From contig CM038220.1 in NCBI GenBank assembly GCA_021442155.1, positions 75,317,817-75,381,816 of the forward strand: a DNA stretch of 64,000 bases. Direction: 5' to 3'. This document shows positions 37,336-49,300 of the stretch, in pieces. Position 1 is the first letter of the stretch, and each line of letters starts with the position of its first letter. Source of the DNA: Cymbidium sinense. Lineage: Eukaryota > Streptophyta > Magnoliopsida > Asparagales > Orchidaceae. The position numbers were made by a program, and so were the translations under genes. The notes under the pieces were generated by a model. That model saw only the letters and a list, made by a program, of their open reading frames with translations. It was not told the DNA's origin and ran no database searches.

Positions 37336-37803
37336 CATTTGTGATTTTGAAAGATATCGTTAGTTTTAATTTTGAAGATTCCTACATATAACAATTATGA
37401 ATTATTAAATGAGGGTGTTTTAAGAAAATTTTATGAAGATATTTTATTATGTGCATTTTTTTCCAAGAATGCTTTTTTGAAAAGCAAGATTCTTATGAAA
37501 AATTTATTTTGTCTTTATTATTTTAGAATGAACCTCTCCTTATCATAAAAATAATGAGGAAGTCTTTAAATGTTTTTTTTTATTTAGATCTTTTTATTTT
37601 TAACCATTGGAGAACCCAACGGGGGTTTTAAGACCAACACAGAGTGAGGTCCTAAAACCTAAAGATGTTGGCTAACTCAACTTAATAATGAAATAAACTA
37701 AGTTCCAATGGAAAGAAAGATAGTCAATTCATACCAAAGTACAAATCCACTATCGATACTTGAAGACAATGATCATTTAAAAGATGGAGAGAGGAACCAT
37801 CCC
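37336..37803 (-). other. Remainder of element B leader next to 5' LTR
   Basis: AT-rich, no coding. Weak hairpin remnants continue to about 37,565. Next to the LTR edge the minus strand reads TGGTTCCTCTCTCC starting at 37,799, beginning with TGG as primer-binding sites do, but I cannot match it to a tRNA. Confidence 0.35.
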
Positions 37804-40800
37804 TGAGAGTAAATCTATGGTGAAAATATTCTATTCATTTTCCTTCATCTATATCTTCCTTTGAGAGGATAAATGAAAACAAAAATATATAAAAATATAC
37901 ACCTTATTGGGACACCACATAGATCCACAGATGTTCTTATTAAGGTGATCGTGTACGACATTGATGAGAGGTGTACTATCTCGAGAGATAGAAGTCACCA
38001 CCCTACAATGGACCTAATCACCCGAATAAGGACTCCTAAGGATAATGGGTCTGCATATGTACCAAAGATTCTTCCCCTACTTTACATGGAAAAGTAAAGC
38101 AAGGTTTATTTTAAATCGTTAAGTTCTATAAGGCAAGCCCCATAGTTACATCCTAAGGAATGAGATCCCTTAGAATACTCGATTAAGGTAAATGATCATT
38201 ATCTCCAAAGATTTCAATAGGGACTATCAATCGATTATTTATTTTGAAGATCAAATGGGATTGATCAAGGAGAGGGAGTTATTATCGTAGCCAAAGGAAG
38301 ATAAATAGGAGATGCCCGCAATGCTAGGAAACCTAATGAGCATCTCAAACTATCTTATAGTTGGATTTTATATTTTAAAATTGATTTAATTTATTTTAGT
38401 TGAATTTTTCATTAGAAATTTGGGACTTATGATTCCATAACACAAGATTATGGAAATGTCTAAGAGGTGAGGATTTAAGCTTATGACCCACAAAGGGAGA
38501 AATAATCTCAGAACCTAAATCTAGGGAGCTTTGGCGAGGGCCAAAAGCACAACCTAAATCTATGGTGAAAATGAGTATTTGGTTTGCCTCCACAAGAGAG
38601 GACAAACCACCCAACTGCATGGACTTACAACTGCCTAGGGTGGTCGCTAGCTAACTCCTCCTACGATTTTAAATTAATGTAGACAAGTTATATGCTTTAT
38701 GCAAGATTGGTAGGCTATTATTTATTTAGGAAGAGACTAAGTCCTTAAACTCACTCCCTAAAGAGACTAGATAGGGGCATGCTTCAAATGACCTAAATTT
38801 AATTGAATTCAGATTTCATTTTATTTTTATTTTTGGACAATCATTTTGACTCATGCTAATAGGATTCATATGCCTAATGCATGGGAAATGAGAATATTAG
38901 CCAAAATCATGAAGGGAGGAGGTGTGTTTCCACCATGGCTCTCAAAGGTCAAGCCAAGTTTCTTTGCCAAAGGTGGAAGCCCTCCAATCAAGAATGAAAA
39001 TAATGTGCATTTGTGCATGATGTTGTAAAATAAGTACTCATCCTAAGAAGTTCCTAATTCTTTTATCTTGATTTTAAACCTAAGCTTTAGGTGAGGTTAT
39101 GAGTTCTGTATTTTAAATTTTTTGAATTGTTAAGTTTGGTAAAAATTTATTTTTCCCTAAGAGCCTAATCCACATCCAGGCCATACATAAAGTAATGAAG
39201 AAATTAGAAAAGGATGTCACTTAATGCATAAGCTAAATAAATTATCAATTAATTTATAAAGCTAATCGCAAAAGAATAAGAGGACATTATGGTCGGGTGC
39301 CACCGCAAACCAAAAAATAAATTGGGTAGTCGAGCTCTACTCTTATACAACCCGTATTACAAATGAATTAAATATAATTAAGCAAGGAACTCATTATTAT
39401 GGGGGTTTTCAAGCTTCATTTCTTCATTCTTCTTTTCTTCTATTTTCTTCTTTTCTTCTTTCTTCTTGGGTTCTTTATTTTGGATGGTTGGAAGGTGGAT
39501 GTTCTAAAGGCTTCACATGGTGCATAAGATGAGATCTTATGACCAATGCTCATCCTAATCCCCATAACAATCATTCCAAATTATAAATGTAAAATTTACA
39601 TGAAAAGGAAAAGTAAATCTAGCTAACACTAGTAAAATAAAGTTTAGCTAAACAAACCCCCAAATCCAAATCATGTATATTAGACTTATCACCCCACACA
39701 TGGGTGACTAAGTTCATCTGGCCTATTGGATTATGCTTAGGGATATAAGCTCCTGCACAACAAAAACATTTATATTTTTATTTATTACAACGCCCCTTAA
39801 GCATAATCCCCTGTAGATTATAATGGTTAGACTAAGATCCCCCTACCATTCATTCTACGCACATAAATTTTAACATCTAGACTAAAACATATATCACAAA
39901 AATAAAAGCAAACATCAAACCATGCACCGTCCTAATCTAAAGCTAAAAGTGGTGACTTAGCCTAATGTGTGTGCTTTAGAGGTTTGTGTGGTATGCTTAG
40001 CTATGGCTTTAAGTTAGAATTTTCTAAGTGTGAAGCATGTTCAACTTAGAGGAGGTTTCATTTAAGTGATTTAGTTATTTTTGGTTGATTTTATTTCATG
40101 TTTTGATTGGGTTCAAGTGAATCATACAATTAAATATTAAGTTATAAAGAGAGGAAAAAAGAAAAGAACTTCTCTTTCCTTCCCTATTCTAAGTAATTTC
40201 TAAAGTAGATTCATGTTTTGATTTTATTTAGTAAAAGTTTTAATTAATCCTAAGTTTAGATGAACTCTAAACAAATTTATTCAAAAATAAAGGCATTTTA
40301 AGATTAAGTAAAATGAACTAAATTCAAAAAACATACATCACTTCACTTCTTTTCCAACATGTATAACATGCATATGAATGAGTCCTAAGCATACGTATAC
40401 ATAAAAATGAGAATATTTAACATACTTTATGATGCATGCTAAGCAATTCATTTGAGAGAATTTAAAAGTTTATGATGCATGATTTTCATTAAGTGGCAAA
40501 GGGGTTTCTTATCCATCTTTCACATGCACACATGAATGTATGAAAGACATAAGTGAGTATGATGCCAATGATAACAAGAGGTGTAAGGTACAAGACCTAC
40601 TTAGGGATACTTAAAGCCTCGTAATCTCAGGATTGTCCAGACTAATATATCACATTCCTTAAATACAAGCATGTGTACAAAAGAAATGAATGGAAAAGAA
40701 AGAATGCAAAGTTGGTGTTGATTAATTTAGATTTATTTATGCAATTTATATGTACAAGTATAGGAGTCCTTCTTAAGTAATAACATAGTAATGAATAGGA

Positions 40801-43309
40801 TATATAATTAGGCAAGTGTTAGGTTCTTTTCAAATGAACCATACACCTTGCCAAATCCTATTCAAAACTATGCTAAAAGAGAGGAGAAGGAAAACCTACA
40901 CCAAGCACATCCTCATATTTTATTCACATGAAAACTTATAAGTAAGATATAAGTAACAAACTTTTAGTTTTAATAATTGATTCATATATTTTAAAATAAT
41001 TTGAATTTAATAGTGATAATAGCCACTCATATTCTTACTTTAGCCAACACATGCAATTTGACATAAAGGAAACATTTTCATTTTAAATTTGATTTTTTGA
41101 AAAGCATGGAAGCATAAAACCATATGACATACATATTTAGCATGTTGGGAATGAACTAAAGTAATGAAAGCATGTAAACACATTCACTTTAATTAAATCC
41201 TAAAGACAATCTTATGAAATAAGAAAGCTTAAAGTAAATCAAAGTTTATTTAATATGATTTTTGTTTGATTTTGAATTTATTTCAATCTTAAAATTGTTA
41301 ATTGAGTTTGCTATTTATGACCCATTCCCACATGTGTTTGACATTTTTGTTCAATTTTTAGATGATTAGATTCATTTTATATTTGGATTAGATTAATGTA
41401 TGAATTAAGCATGTTAATTAACCCTTACCTACACCACCTTAGCATAGTTAACCAAATAATTATGAGCTAATGAGATGACATAAAAAACTCACAAGGAATT
41501 TAAATTTGCAATGCACCTAGGAAGAAAGGGGCCTAATGCAATTTGGCTCGTGATTAATGATTAATTAAACTAAGGGCTCTAACTTAAGTAATTTCAAAAC
41601 ACCCCTCACACATATGAGTTGAGTTTTGATTTCTTTAATTGAACTTAGGCTCTTGGATAATTAAGCATCTACCCAAAGTAGATTAATTAAGTTTTGGAAA
41701 GTTTTAGAATTTTTAGAAATTAATTAAGAGGGTAATTAGTGAATTAGCCCTTAATTAAGAGAGGATTAAGAAAGGAAAAAGGGGTTTAAAGAATAACTTA
41801 GGGGAAATACCCCCAAAATTATTCTCAAAATCTCTCATTCACTGAATTAGACCTTAATCAACTTCAATAAGGGATTAAAACACTAATTGAACCCTTAATT
41901 ATCCTTAATTATATAAAGGAGGTAATTAGGGAATGAATTAGCAATTCTCCCAATTAAGCCACCAATAAATACCAAGAAAATTAAGGGAGGTAGAAGTCAT
42001 CCCCCAAAATACAATCAAGAAGTTTGAGATTAATCAGTGGATTAATTAGGGAGTAATTAGCAAATTAAAATTTCTAATAAAACCCAAAATCAGAGAAAGA
42101 TACAATTCAAAATTCATTAAAACAATTTTAGGATATTCTAGATTAAATTATCTTTCTGTGAAAATTTTCCTCATATTTTTTTAATTTTTCTTTAGAGAGA
42201 TATAAATTTTTAAAATTTTGAAGATTAATTAGAATTATTTAAAACTTAAATAATCCCTTAATCTAATCTACATACGTAAGCTGACTCATATGCTTTCCAT
42301 GTCGAAAGCAGTAGTAACTTAAATGTCTTGTCAGGCCGAGTGGTGGCCACACTTGTTTTCGTGCTCGATTGGATTGAACGGATTTAATTCGCAGTTCAGA
42401 GGGATAAAATTAGATATAAAATGTGCATTTAATCTTGTCCGTCCATTCAAAATGTCCGGATTGATGGCCAGAGATCTATCCTTGCCAAAGCCTGTGATCC
42501 ATGGAGACCATCCATGTTCTAGGCTTTGATCCGAGCTCGATTCAGCTCAGATTGAGATGAAACTTTGCACACACTATATAACCTTAATGGAAATCACATC
42601 TAACGGTTAAAATCTCATGCCATTAAAATTTCTTTCACGAAGGACCAACACACATTGAGTTTAGTGATCAAAAAATGTCAAACCTCATTGGAGGTGATTA
42701 CTAGTGCTCGATTCCCTTGGAGGAGCTTCATTTGGTTGAGACGAAGCTTTGGTGAAAGTCTTAGCTCATGAGGTTAAGTGGATAGCTCTATGGACCAACC
42801 CCTCCTTAGCTTCCTTGCAGCTTTGATGGAATTAGATCTCCCCTTGCCTTTGAAACTTGAGAGAGAGCTTAGGTAAGCTCGACATGGTCCCCTGAGGGAG
42901 TGTGCAAAGGGAATTGACTTGAATTGGAGTGTGGAGAAAGTTTGCAAATCAATGTAGCTCCCCTATTTTCACTTAAGGAAAACTGAGAATGGCCAATTCA
43001 ATCTCCTTCTAGAGAGTTTAGGATCACTCAAGAATGGCTCCTAACACTCTCCCTTACTCAATCGAATTAGGCTCTGTTGGAATTGAAGTGGATTAGGGGG
43101 AGTATATCTCCCCCTTAGGCAATCGGACGACTAAAGCTCTTCTTGCCATTTTGATCCAATTTACCTTAAGCAGTGGGTTGTTTGGTCTGTTAGAAGCTTG
43201 CACATGGTCAGTTTGGGCTATGGAGTGGAGTGGTAACTCCCCATGTGCTTCAAATAGAGAGGGACATGATTCCCATATGGCCAATTTGAGACATGTGCTT
43301 GGTTTTGGC

Positions 43310-44420
43310 CTTGGGTCAAGTTGGGCTGACCCAAACCCATTGGGTGCACCACCCTCCATAAGGTTTACTTGACCTATTAGGAAACTATCAAGTGGGTATG
43401 AAGAAGGTTTGACCAAATTTCCCATGGATCTGACCAACATTTATTCTATGCCCTAGGGGTAGAATGATCATTTGGCTGAATTTTGAATTTGGATATGTTG
43501 CGTATGTTGAGAAAAAAGGTTGGCCAAGTTTCATTGGATTTGGAGTTCATTTGGTATGGTTTGGCTCATGTTGACCCATTTAGGTCAAAATGGGTCAACT
43601 TGGGTCAAGTTGACTAATTGGTCAAATTGGGTTAAACCAAGGGTTGGGTCAAGTTCATATGATCATTTGAAATATTTTGGTGACTTTGGTTTGATTCAAT
43701 TTGGTTTAGGTTTGAATTTGGTTCATATGACTTCATTTAAGTCAAATGGGTCAAGTTTACGAATTTGACCCATTTGACCTATTGAGCTAGGTCATGGGTA
43801 GGTTGGTTTGGTTAGTCATATAAAGTGGATTACTATCTTTGTTTCCAATCAATTTTGGTTAAGTTTGAATTTGGCTCAACATGACCCTTTAGGTCAATGT
43901 GGGTTCAAGGTCAATTGGGCTAGCTTAGGTCTAGTCGGCCAATTGAAATTTTAGTCAAGTTCAACAAGTGATTTGGAATGAACTTGACCCATTGGTTTCA
44001 ATCAATTTGGCTTAGATCAAGTTTTGACACATTTTGACATTTTAGGTCAAGTTGGGTCAACTTAGGTCAAGTGGCCAATTGGGCTAGGTTAGGCTCAAAT
44101 GTTGACTTGATCAAGTTCAAACATAGGTGATGAATGAACTTAGATCATTGGTTTCAATCAATTTGTCCTATGATGGATTTTGGCTATGTTTGGTTTCATT
44201 TTCGCTAAGTGTTGACTTGGTCAACCCTTAGGTTTGACTTAGTTTGACCTAATTTGGGTGATTGATCATCTCATGATGATTGTTGTGCACAATTTGAGGC
44301 ATAGGTGAGTTTGATTCAATCCAATTTGGTTAGGATTAGAATTTGGCTCATAATGGTATATTAGGTCACTTTGGGCCAAGTGAGCCTACGTGGGTCAAAT
44401 GGCTTGGTCAAAGCTTGATT
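43310..44420. repeat. GGTCAA/TTGACC-rich region in right LTR
   Basis: Counterpart of 22,690-23,720, with the same dense W-box-like hexamers and facing pairs such as GGTCAACTTGGGTCAAGTTG near 43,592. Confidence 0.6.
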
Positions 44421-44754
44421 TGAGTTTGATTGAACTTGTATATGGACTTATGATTCAAATATAAATCCATTTGCAAGTGGTTTGAAGTCAAATGGGTTTT
44501 GATTCATTTGACAATCTCATATTCAAAGGAAGAACATGAATGGATTTGGGGTTTGATTTTTCAATTGAGTTTTGATTTGGAAATTGAGATTTGTATTTAT
44601 ATTTGAATTTATGATTGTAGGGTTGATTGAATCATGAAGAAAAATCAAGAGTTTGGCTTGATTTGAAATTGATTTGGCTAAGTTCATGATTTTGACTTAA
44701 AAGGCTTAGGTTGGATTTTGAGTAGATTTGAGTTTGATTTTTGGATGTGGTTTT

Positions 44755-45260
44755 GATTTTTTTTAATTTATATTTCATTTATATATGTGAATATAAATGA
44801 GAATATAAATGAGTTATGAGAAAACTTCAAAGATTTGAAGAGATTTGCTCATGATCTAGGTTAAGCCTTTAAGAAGAAATTTAAAGGACTTAAGAAATTT
44901 TAGAGTTTAGAGCTTGAATTTTTGAATTTGATTTGATTGATTTGAATTTATATTTCATTTATATACGTGAATATAAATGAGAATATAAATGAGTTATGAG
45001 AAAATTTCATGAATTTGAATTGATTTGAAGATGATTTTGGATAAGTCCTTAAGAGGAGATTAAAGGACTTAGGAATTTTTGGAGTTTGGAGTTCAAATTT
45101 TGGATTTAGACTTAGCTAATTTATATTTATATTTCATTTATATATGTGAATATAAATGAGAATATAAATGAGTTGTGAGACATGAGTTTGAATTGATTTT
45201 GATTTGATTTAGACCAAGTCTTTAAGGTGGAAATTAAAGACTTAAAAGATTTTTGGAGTT
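44755..45260 (-). repeat. About 180-bp triplicate repeat in right LTR
   Basis: Counterpart of 24,050-24,570: three units, each with a CATTTATAT...ATATAAATG palindrome and an AAGTCCTT...AAGGACTT or AAGTCTTTAA...TTAAAGACTT pair. Confidence 0.7.
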
Positions 45261-45596
45261 TGAAATTTCATTCATGGGTTTCAATCGTGGATTTCAATCA
45301 TGGATTTCAGTCATGTGGCATTGATTTGAGTTTGCAGAAAATCAAATAAGATTGATTTGGAGTTTGACTTGAAGGAAGGAAGGTGGGGAGTGGTTCAAGC
45401 TAAGGGTAGGCAAATTTTCCTAACACCCTTAAGGCATGACCTACTCCTATGGCTAACTCTTCTAAGTCTCTGGGGCTATGTTGAGTGTCCACCTAATCAC
45501 TAGATGTGTCTTAAGACTAAGGAACTCTTAAAGTCTAAGAGGAGTCCTATGTCTAAGATGGAGGGGTTGAGAGCTCATTCTAAAAATGAGGTCAAC

Positions 45597-45897
45597 CCTC
45601 AGGTTGCTTCTCATACTTCTTAAAATCAACATGGAGTTATACCCATAAAAACTAAGATGACATTGCTTCAGAAAAGCAATGTGAAACTTTACTACAGAAG
45701 AGTCACATGATTGGAGGCAACCCTTCATCGACTATTTTATACAAGGAAAATTACCAAATAATAAATCACTAGTAGCTCAAATTGAGAAGAGAATGTTGTG
45801 CTATACTTTCATCAACAACACTTTATATCATAGATACTCTAAAAAAAATGTGGCTACCATGCCTAAATGCAGATGAAAGTACCAAAGTCATGGTTTG
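45597..45897 (+). pseudogene. Element A pol resumes: integrase N-terminal part
   Basis: After the right end of element B the plus strand again encodes Tat-type pol. SHDWRQPFIDYFIQGKLP, then 'RMLCYTFINNTLYHR' and 'KMWLPCLNADES' (45,705-45,890) match the segment that follows the second RNase H. Element B itself has the equivalent (DWKQLFIYYL, GTLYCRSFDQMWLRCL) at 28,450-28,280. This links 14,000-18,328 with 45,597-45,897 as one interrupted gene. It ends abruptly at about 45,897 against an LTR fragment, so the rest of integrase and the 3' LTR of A are missing here. Confidence 0.7.
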
Positions 45898-46111
45898 AGT
45901 CGTTTGGTTTGAGTCGGCGTCGAATTGAGTCAATTTCAGTTCAAATTTGTGCATCATCGCTTCAAACTGCACACATTTATGCACACTCATCTAAATTGAA
46001 AGAACAATCTCATTTGATAGGCTTTGACATTTTTGATGCTAACAACGTGGTCCATTTCACGAACAAAGGTCATTTGGACATCACTGTTGCTTCCTAATCT
46101 TGACATGATCG

Positions 46112-46169
<58 letters not shown>

Positions 46170-46351
46170 CTAATCACTTTGACATTCTGAATATGATGGC
46201 GATGTTTGTTCATCAAACGGATGTCATTTCGACTAATTTTCAACACCGTCGAGTGTATTTCAGCTCCGATTTATGCACTGTTGCATCCAAAGTCCATCAA
46301 ATTATTCTTGTGAGCTCGACTCGACTGATGCAGCATGCATGAAGGTCAACA
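45898..46351 (-). mobile_element. E-like LTR fragment (minus oriented)
   Basis: The minus strand begins TGTTGACCTTCATGCATG at 46,351 and continues with text related to the first 700 bp of the E LTRs ('tgcataaat', 'tcaaatgaga', 'ctgaaattgactcaatt'). It is cut off near 45,898 against element A pol. Only the U3-like part is present. Confidence 0.55.
46115..46168. repeat. (AT)n microsatellite in the LTR fragment
   Basis: About 54 bp of AT dinucleotide. It sits at a different place in the LTR from the arrays in E1 and E2, so it probably arose independently. Confidence 0.9.
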
Positions 46352-46371
46352 CCCCATTCTTCTCCCTTCTC
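46352..46371 (-). other. Polypurine tract of the minus-oriented LTR fragment
   Basis: On the minus strand GAGAAGGGAGAAGAATGGGG runs directly into TGTTGACC, a strong polypurine tract placed where one is expected before a 3' LTR. Confidence 0.55.
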
Positions 46372-49300
46372 AGTTTTACATCAAATCAAATGGGAGGTTG
46401 ATTTTGATTCAAGCTTTCTCATTTCACCACCAAATTTCAATTCCTTTCGCACACATCTTCCATGCATGATATTGAAGCCATCCAAATCATTTCCCAAGCT
46501 CCAAAGCCACTAGAAGCTCAAGTTCGATCAAGACTAAAGCTCCAAAGTGCATGGAGTGGTCATTCGAGGGATCTACTTCAAATCAAGGCCCAAGCTTCTC
46601 AACAAGGCTTCGTCTCTATTAGACGAAGCTTCCTCCGTCGATCCCAGCCAGTCTTGAGCTCCGAGGTAATCCTTCAAAATAGTAGCCTAGGTGATTTTTT
46701 TGGGTTGGTCTTTTATGAAAGAAATGTGTATGTCATGCAATCTTAGTCGTTGGTTGTGTTTCTCTCCTTCCCTTGATGGTGTGAGATCATTTTAGAATAA
46801 ATCCAAGTTCTAGTGAGCTCAGATTGGATGGAGAAAGATGAACAACATCCATCTTTCACCACTCGCGAAGGAGAAAATTCACGGGTCGTCCATTCCGTGT
46901 GATCAGAATGGACGATCGTGATTAAATCATGCTTAAATCCCTTGATTATTCCCTCTAAACCTCGGGATTAATTATGGTCGTCCGACCTTAGATTGAACGG
47001 TCTACGAGAAAGCGTGTCCGCCACTAGTTGACTCAACCGCACGATGTGATAACTTAAATAACCAATCCCGCAGCGCCATGTGGAAAGTGCACCACGCTGC
47101 ATGCCGTGGCCGATTAGGACTTTAATTAGAGATAATTAATCAATTTTCAATGATGAATCTTCAATAATTCATAACTAATTGTAGAAAATCCAAAAAATAC
47201 ATATAGTGGCTCATGTTAAAGGTATTTTAGAGAAGAATTAATAAAAATATTTTCAATAGATTTTAAATAGTAAACAGAGCTTAACTAGGGTTTAATTAAA
47301 AAACTTAATTAGCTTAATTATTCTCTAATCTCTCAAGTGATTAATCCCAAAATTTTTGAGAATGTTTAAGAGGATGACTTCTGCCTCCTCTAATTTTTGG
47401 GGATTTATTACTTGTTAAATTAGGAGGATTGATTGATTAAGCCCTAATACCTCTTAACTTCATTAAGGGGTAATTAAATATATGAATAGTGATTAATTAA
47501 TTATTTGGACTCCCTAATCACTATTGGACAGTTAGGATACTTAGAAAAGTGGATTGGAGCCTCCCTCCTAATCCTTTCTCTAATTCTCCCTCTCTTTCAA
47601 CTAAAGTCCTAATTATTAATTAATTAACTAATTAGAAACTTAATTAGTTAAATTAGAATTCAAATCATATGATATTATGCTTAATCTAGTGGATGACTTA
47701 TGGAAATAGGTGGGGATCTCTTTCCCTACCTTTTCCCAAGCTCATCTCATTTCAAGATAATTATTAACTTTGGTTAGTCTCTTTTTAGGAGAGATGGATT
47801 AATAGATTTTAGATTTAATTGATTTGAAAAATCTAATTAAATCTGATTTTCTTAATCCATCTTGGGTAGAGCTTTAGGTGTTCAAGAACATAAAGAGGCT
47901 TAATGAAATTATGATTAGCTCACATGTGTGAGAAAATCATGAAAGTAATTAAAATGGTTCTTTAAGCTTAATTATTAAATGATTATGAGCTAATTGTATT
48001 AGGACCCTTTCATTTCATAGGAGCATTACTATTTACTTTTCAATTCATTTTCATATTATATTAGCTCATAATTATTTAATCAATTATCTTAAGGTAACAT
48101 AGGTAAGAGTTAATTAATTGATTTAATTAATGCTTAACTTAATCAATCCATAAAAATCATTTAATTGCTTCTCATTAAATCAAATTAATTTACACATATG
48201 AGGAATGGGTATAGGATTAGCAAACACCTCTTTCTCATCTCTCTTAAATCAAGTTAAACATAAAATCAAAAATGACTTTAAAAAACTTCGGTTTATTTTA
48301 AATAATCTTATTTAATGTGATTGTCCTTAAGAATTATTTGGATTGAATAAAAGTACATGCTTGTGTTTCTTTATTTTTTTCAGTCATATTAAAATGTTGC
48401 ATGTCACTTGATTCATGCATTCATTTCTTTCAAAAGTAAATTAAAAATAAATGATTTGCTTTATGTCAAATTTGCATGTGTTGACTTAATTAAAAATATG
48501 TGTGACTATTATCACTATTAAATAGAAAATTATTTGAAAACTATATAAATCAACTATAACACATGGAGTAATGGTAATTATAAGTATTTCTAAGCTTGTA
48601 TGTGCTTACAACTTAGAACATGTGATATAGTTCTCTTTTCTTTAATCTTCATGAATTTACATATGGATATGAATATTAACAAGTGTATAGTTCATTTGAA
48701 AAGGACACAACACTTGCTTAGGTTTATTCTTATGTATATCCATGTTATAATTTAGATAGAATTTTAGCTCACATGTATAAATAAATAAATAATATAATTC
48801 TTGTATGATTTTCATTCTTATAGTTGTTTGTACACTCATGAGTATTTAAGAATAGCGGGTATATTTAGTCTTGACAACAAGGGACGCACAGCTTTAAGTA
48901 GCCTCAAGGAGGTTCCTACCTCGCTCCCCTGGTCAAACAATGGTGAAGTACTTGCTATAACTTTTATACACTCATGTGTGCATTTGGCTAATGAATAAAA
49001 TCTCACCTTATTCCATATGCATAATTCAAAACAAAAAAAAATACATTTTGCATGATTTTCATTTTATAGTTGTTTATACATCCATATGTATTTAAGAATA
49101 GCGGGTATAACTAGTCTGGACACCCCAGGATGCACGACTTTAAGAAGCCAAGGAGGTTCCTATTCTCTAGTCAAAAATGGTAGTACTTGCTTAGAACTTT
49201 CATACATTTGAATGTGTATTTAGCTAATGAATGAGAATCCTCTTTTCTATAAAACTCATTTATGCATCCTACATTTAAGTGTGCCAAAAACATGTTGCCT

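Larger units (their letters stand above)
18329..45596 (-). mobile_element. Element B: giant Tat-like Ty3/gypsy retrotransposon inserted in element A
   Basis: About 27.3 kb lie between two direct repeats (18,329-24,868 and 37,804-45,596). Inside, on the minus strand and in order from right to left, are gag, protease, RT, RNase H and integrase. The flanks are the two halves of element A's pol gene, which defines the insertion. In minus sense the repeats begin TGTTGACCTCA, like the other LTRs in the window. A target-site duplication is not certain: CAGGA precedes the left edge, and CAGGT lies 3 bases past the right edge. A purine tract next to the 3' LTR is not visible on the expected strand. 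Confidence 0.7.
37804..45596 (-). mobile_element. Element B right long terminal repeat (5' LTR)
   Basis: About 7.8 kb, the fuller copy of the long repeat. It is colinear with 18,329-24,868 and carries an additional 0.9 kb at 40,360-41,290. The right end reads GAGGTCAAC and is followed directly by element A pol sequence. In minus sense this copy would carry the promoter, but I found no convincing TATA box. A diverged inverted relative occupies 46,372-51,830. Confidence 0.65.

Noticed and set aside
37604..37622. TTGGAGAACCCAACGGGG on the plus strand as a primer-binding site
   Set aside because: It partly resembles the TGGCGACTCC type but is on the wrong strand for element B and about 200 bp from the LTR edge.
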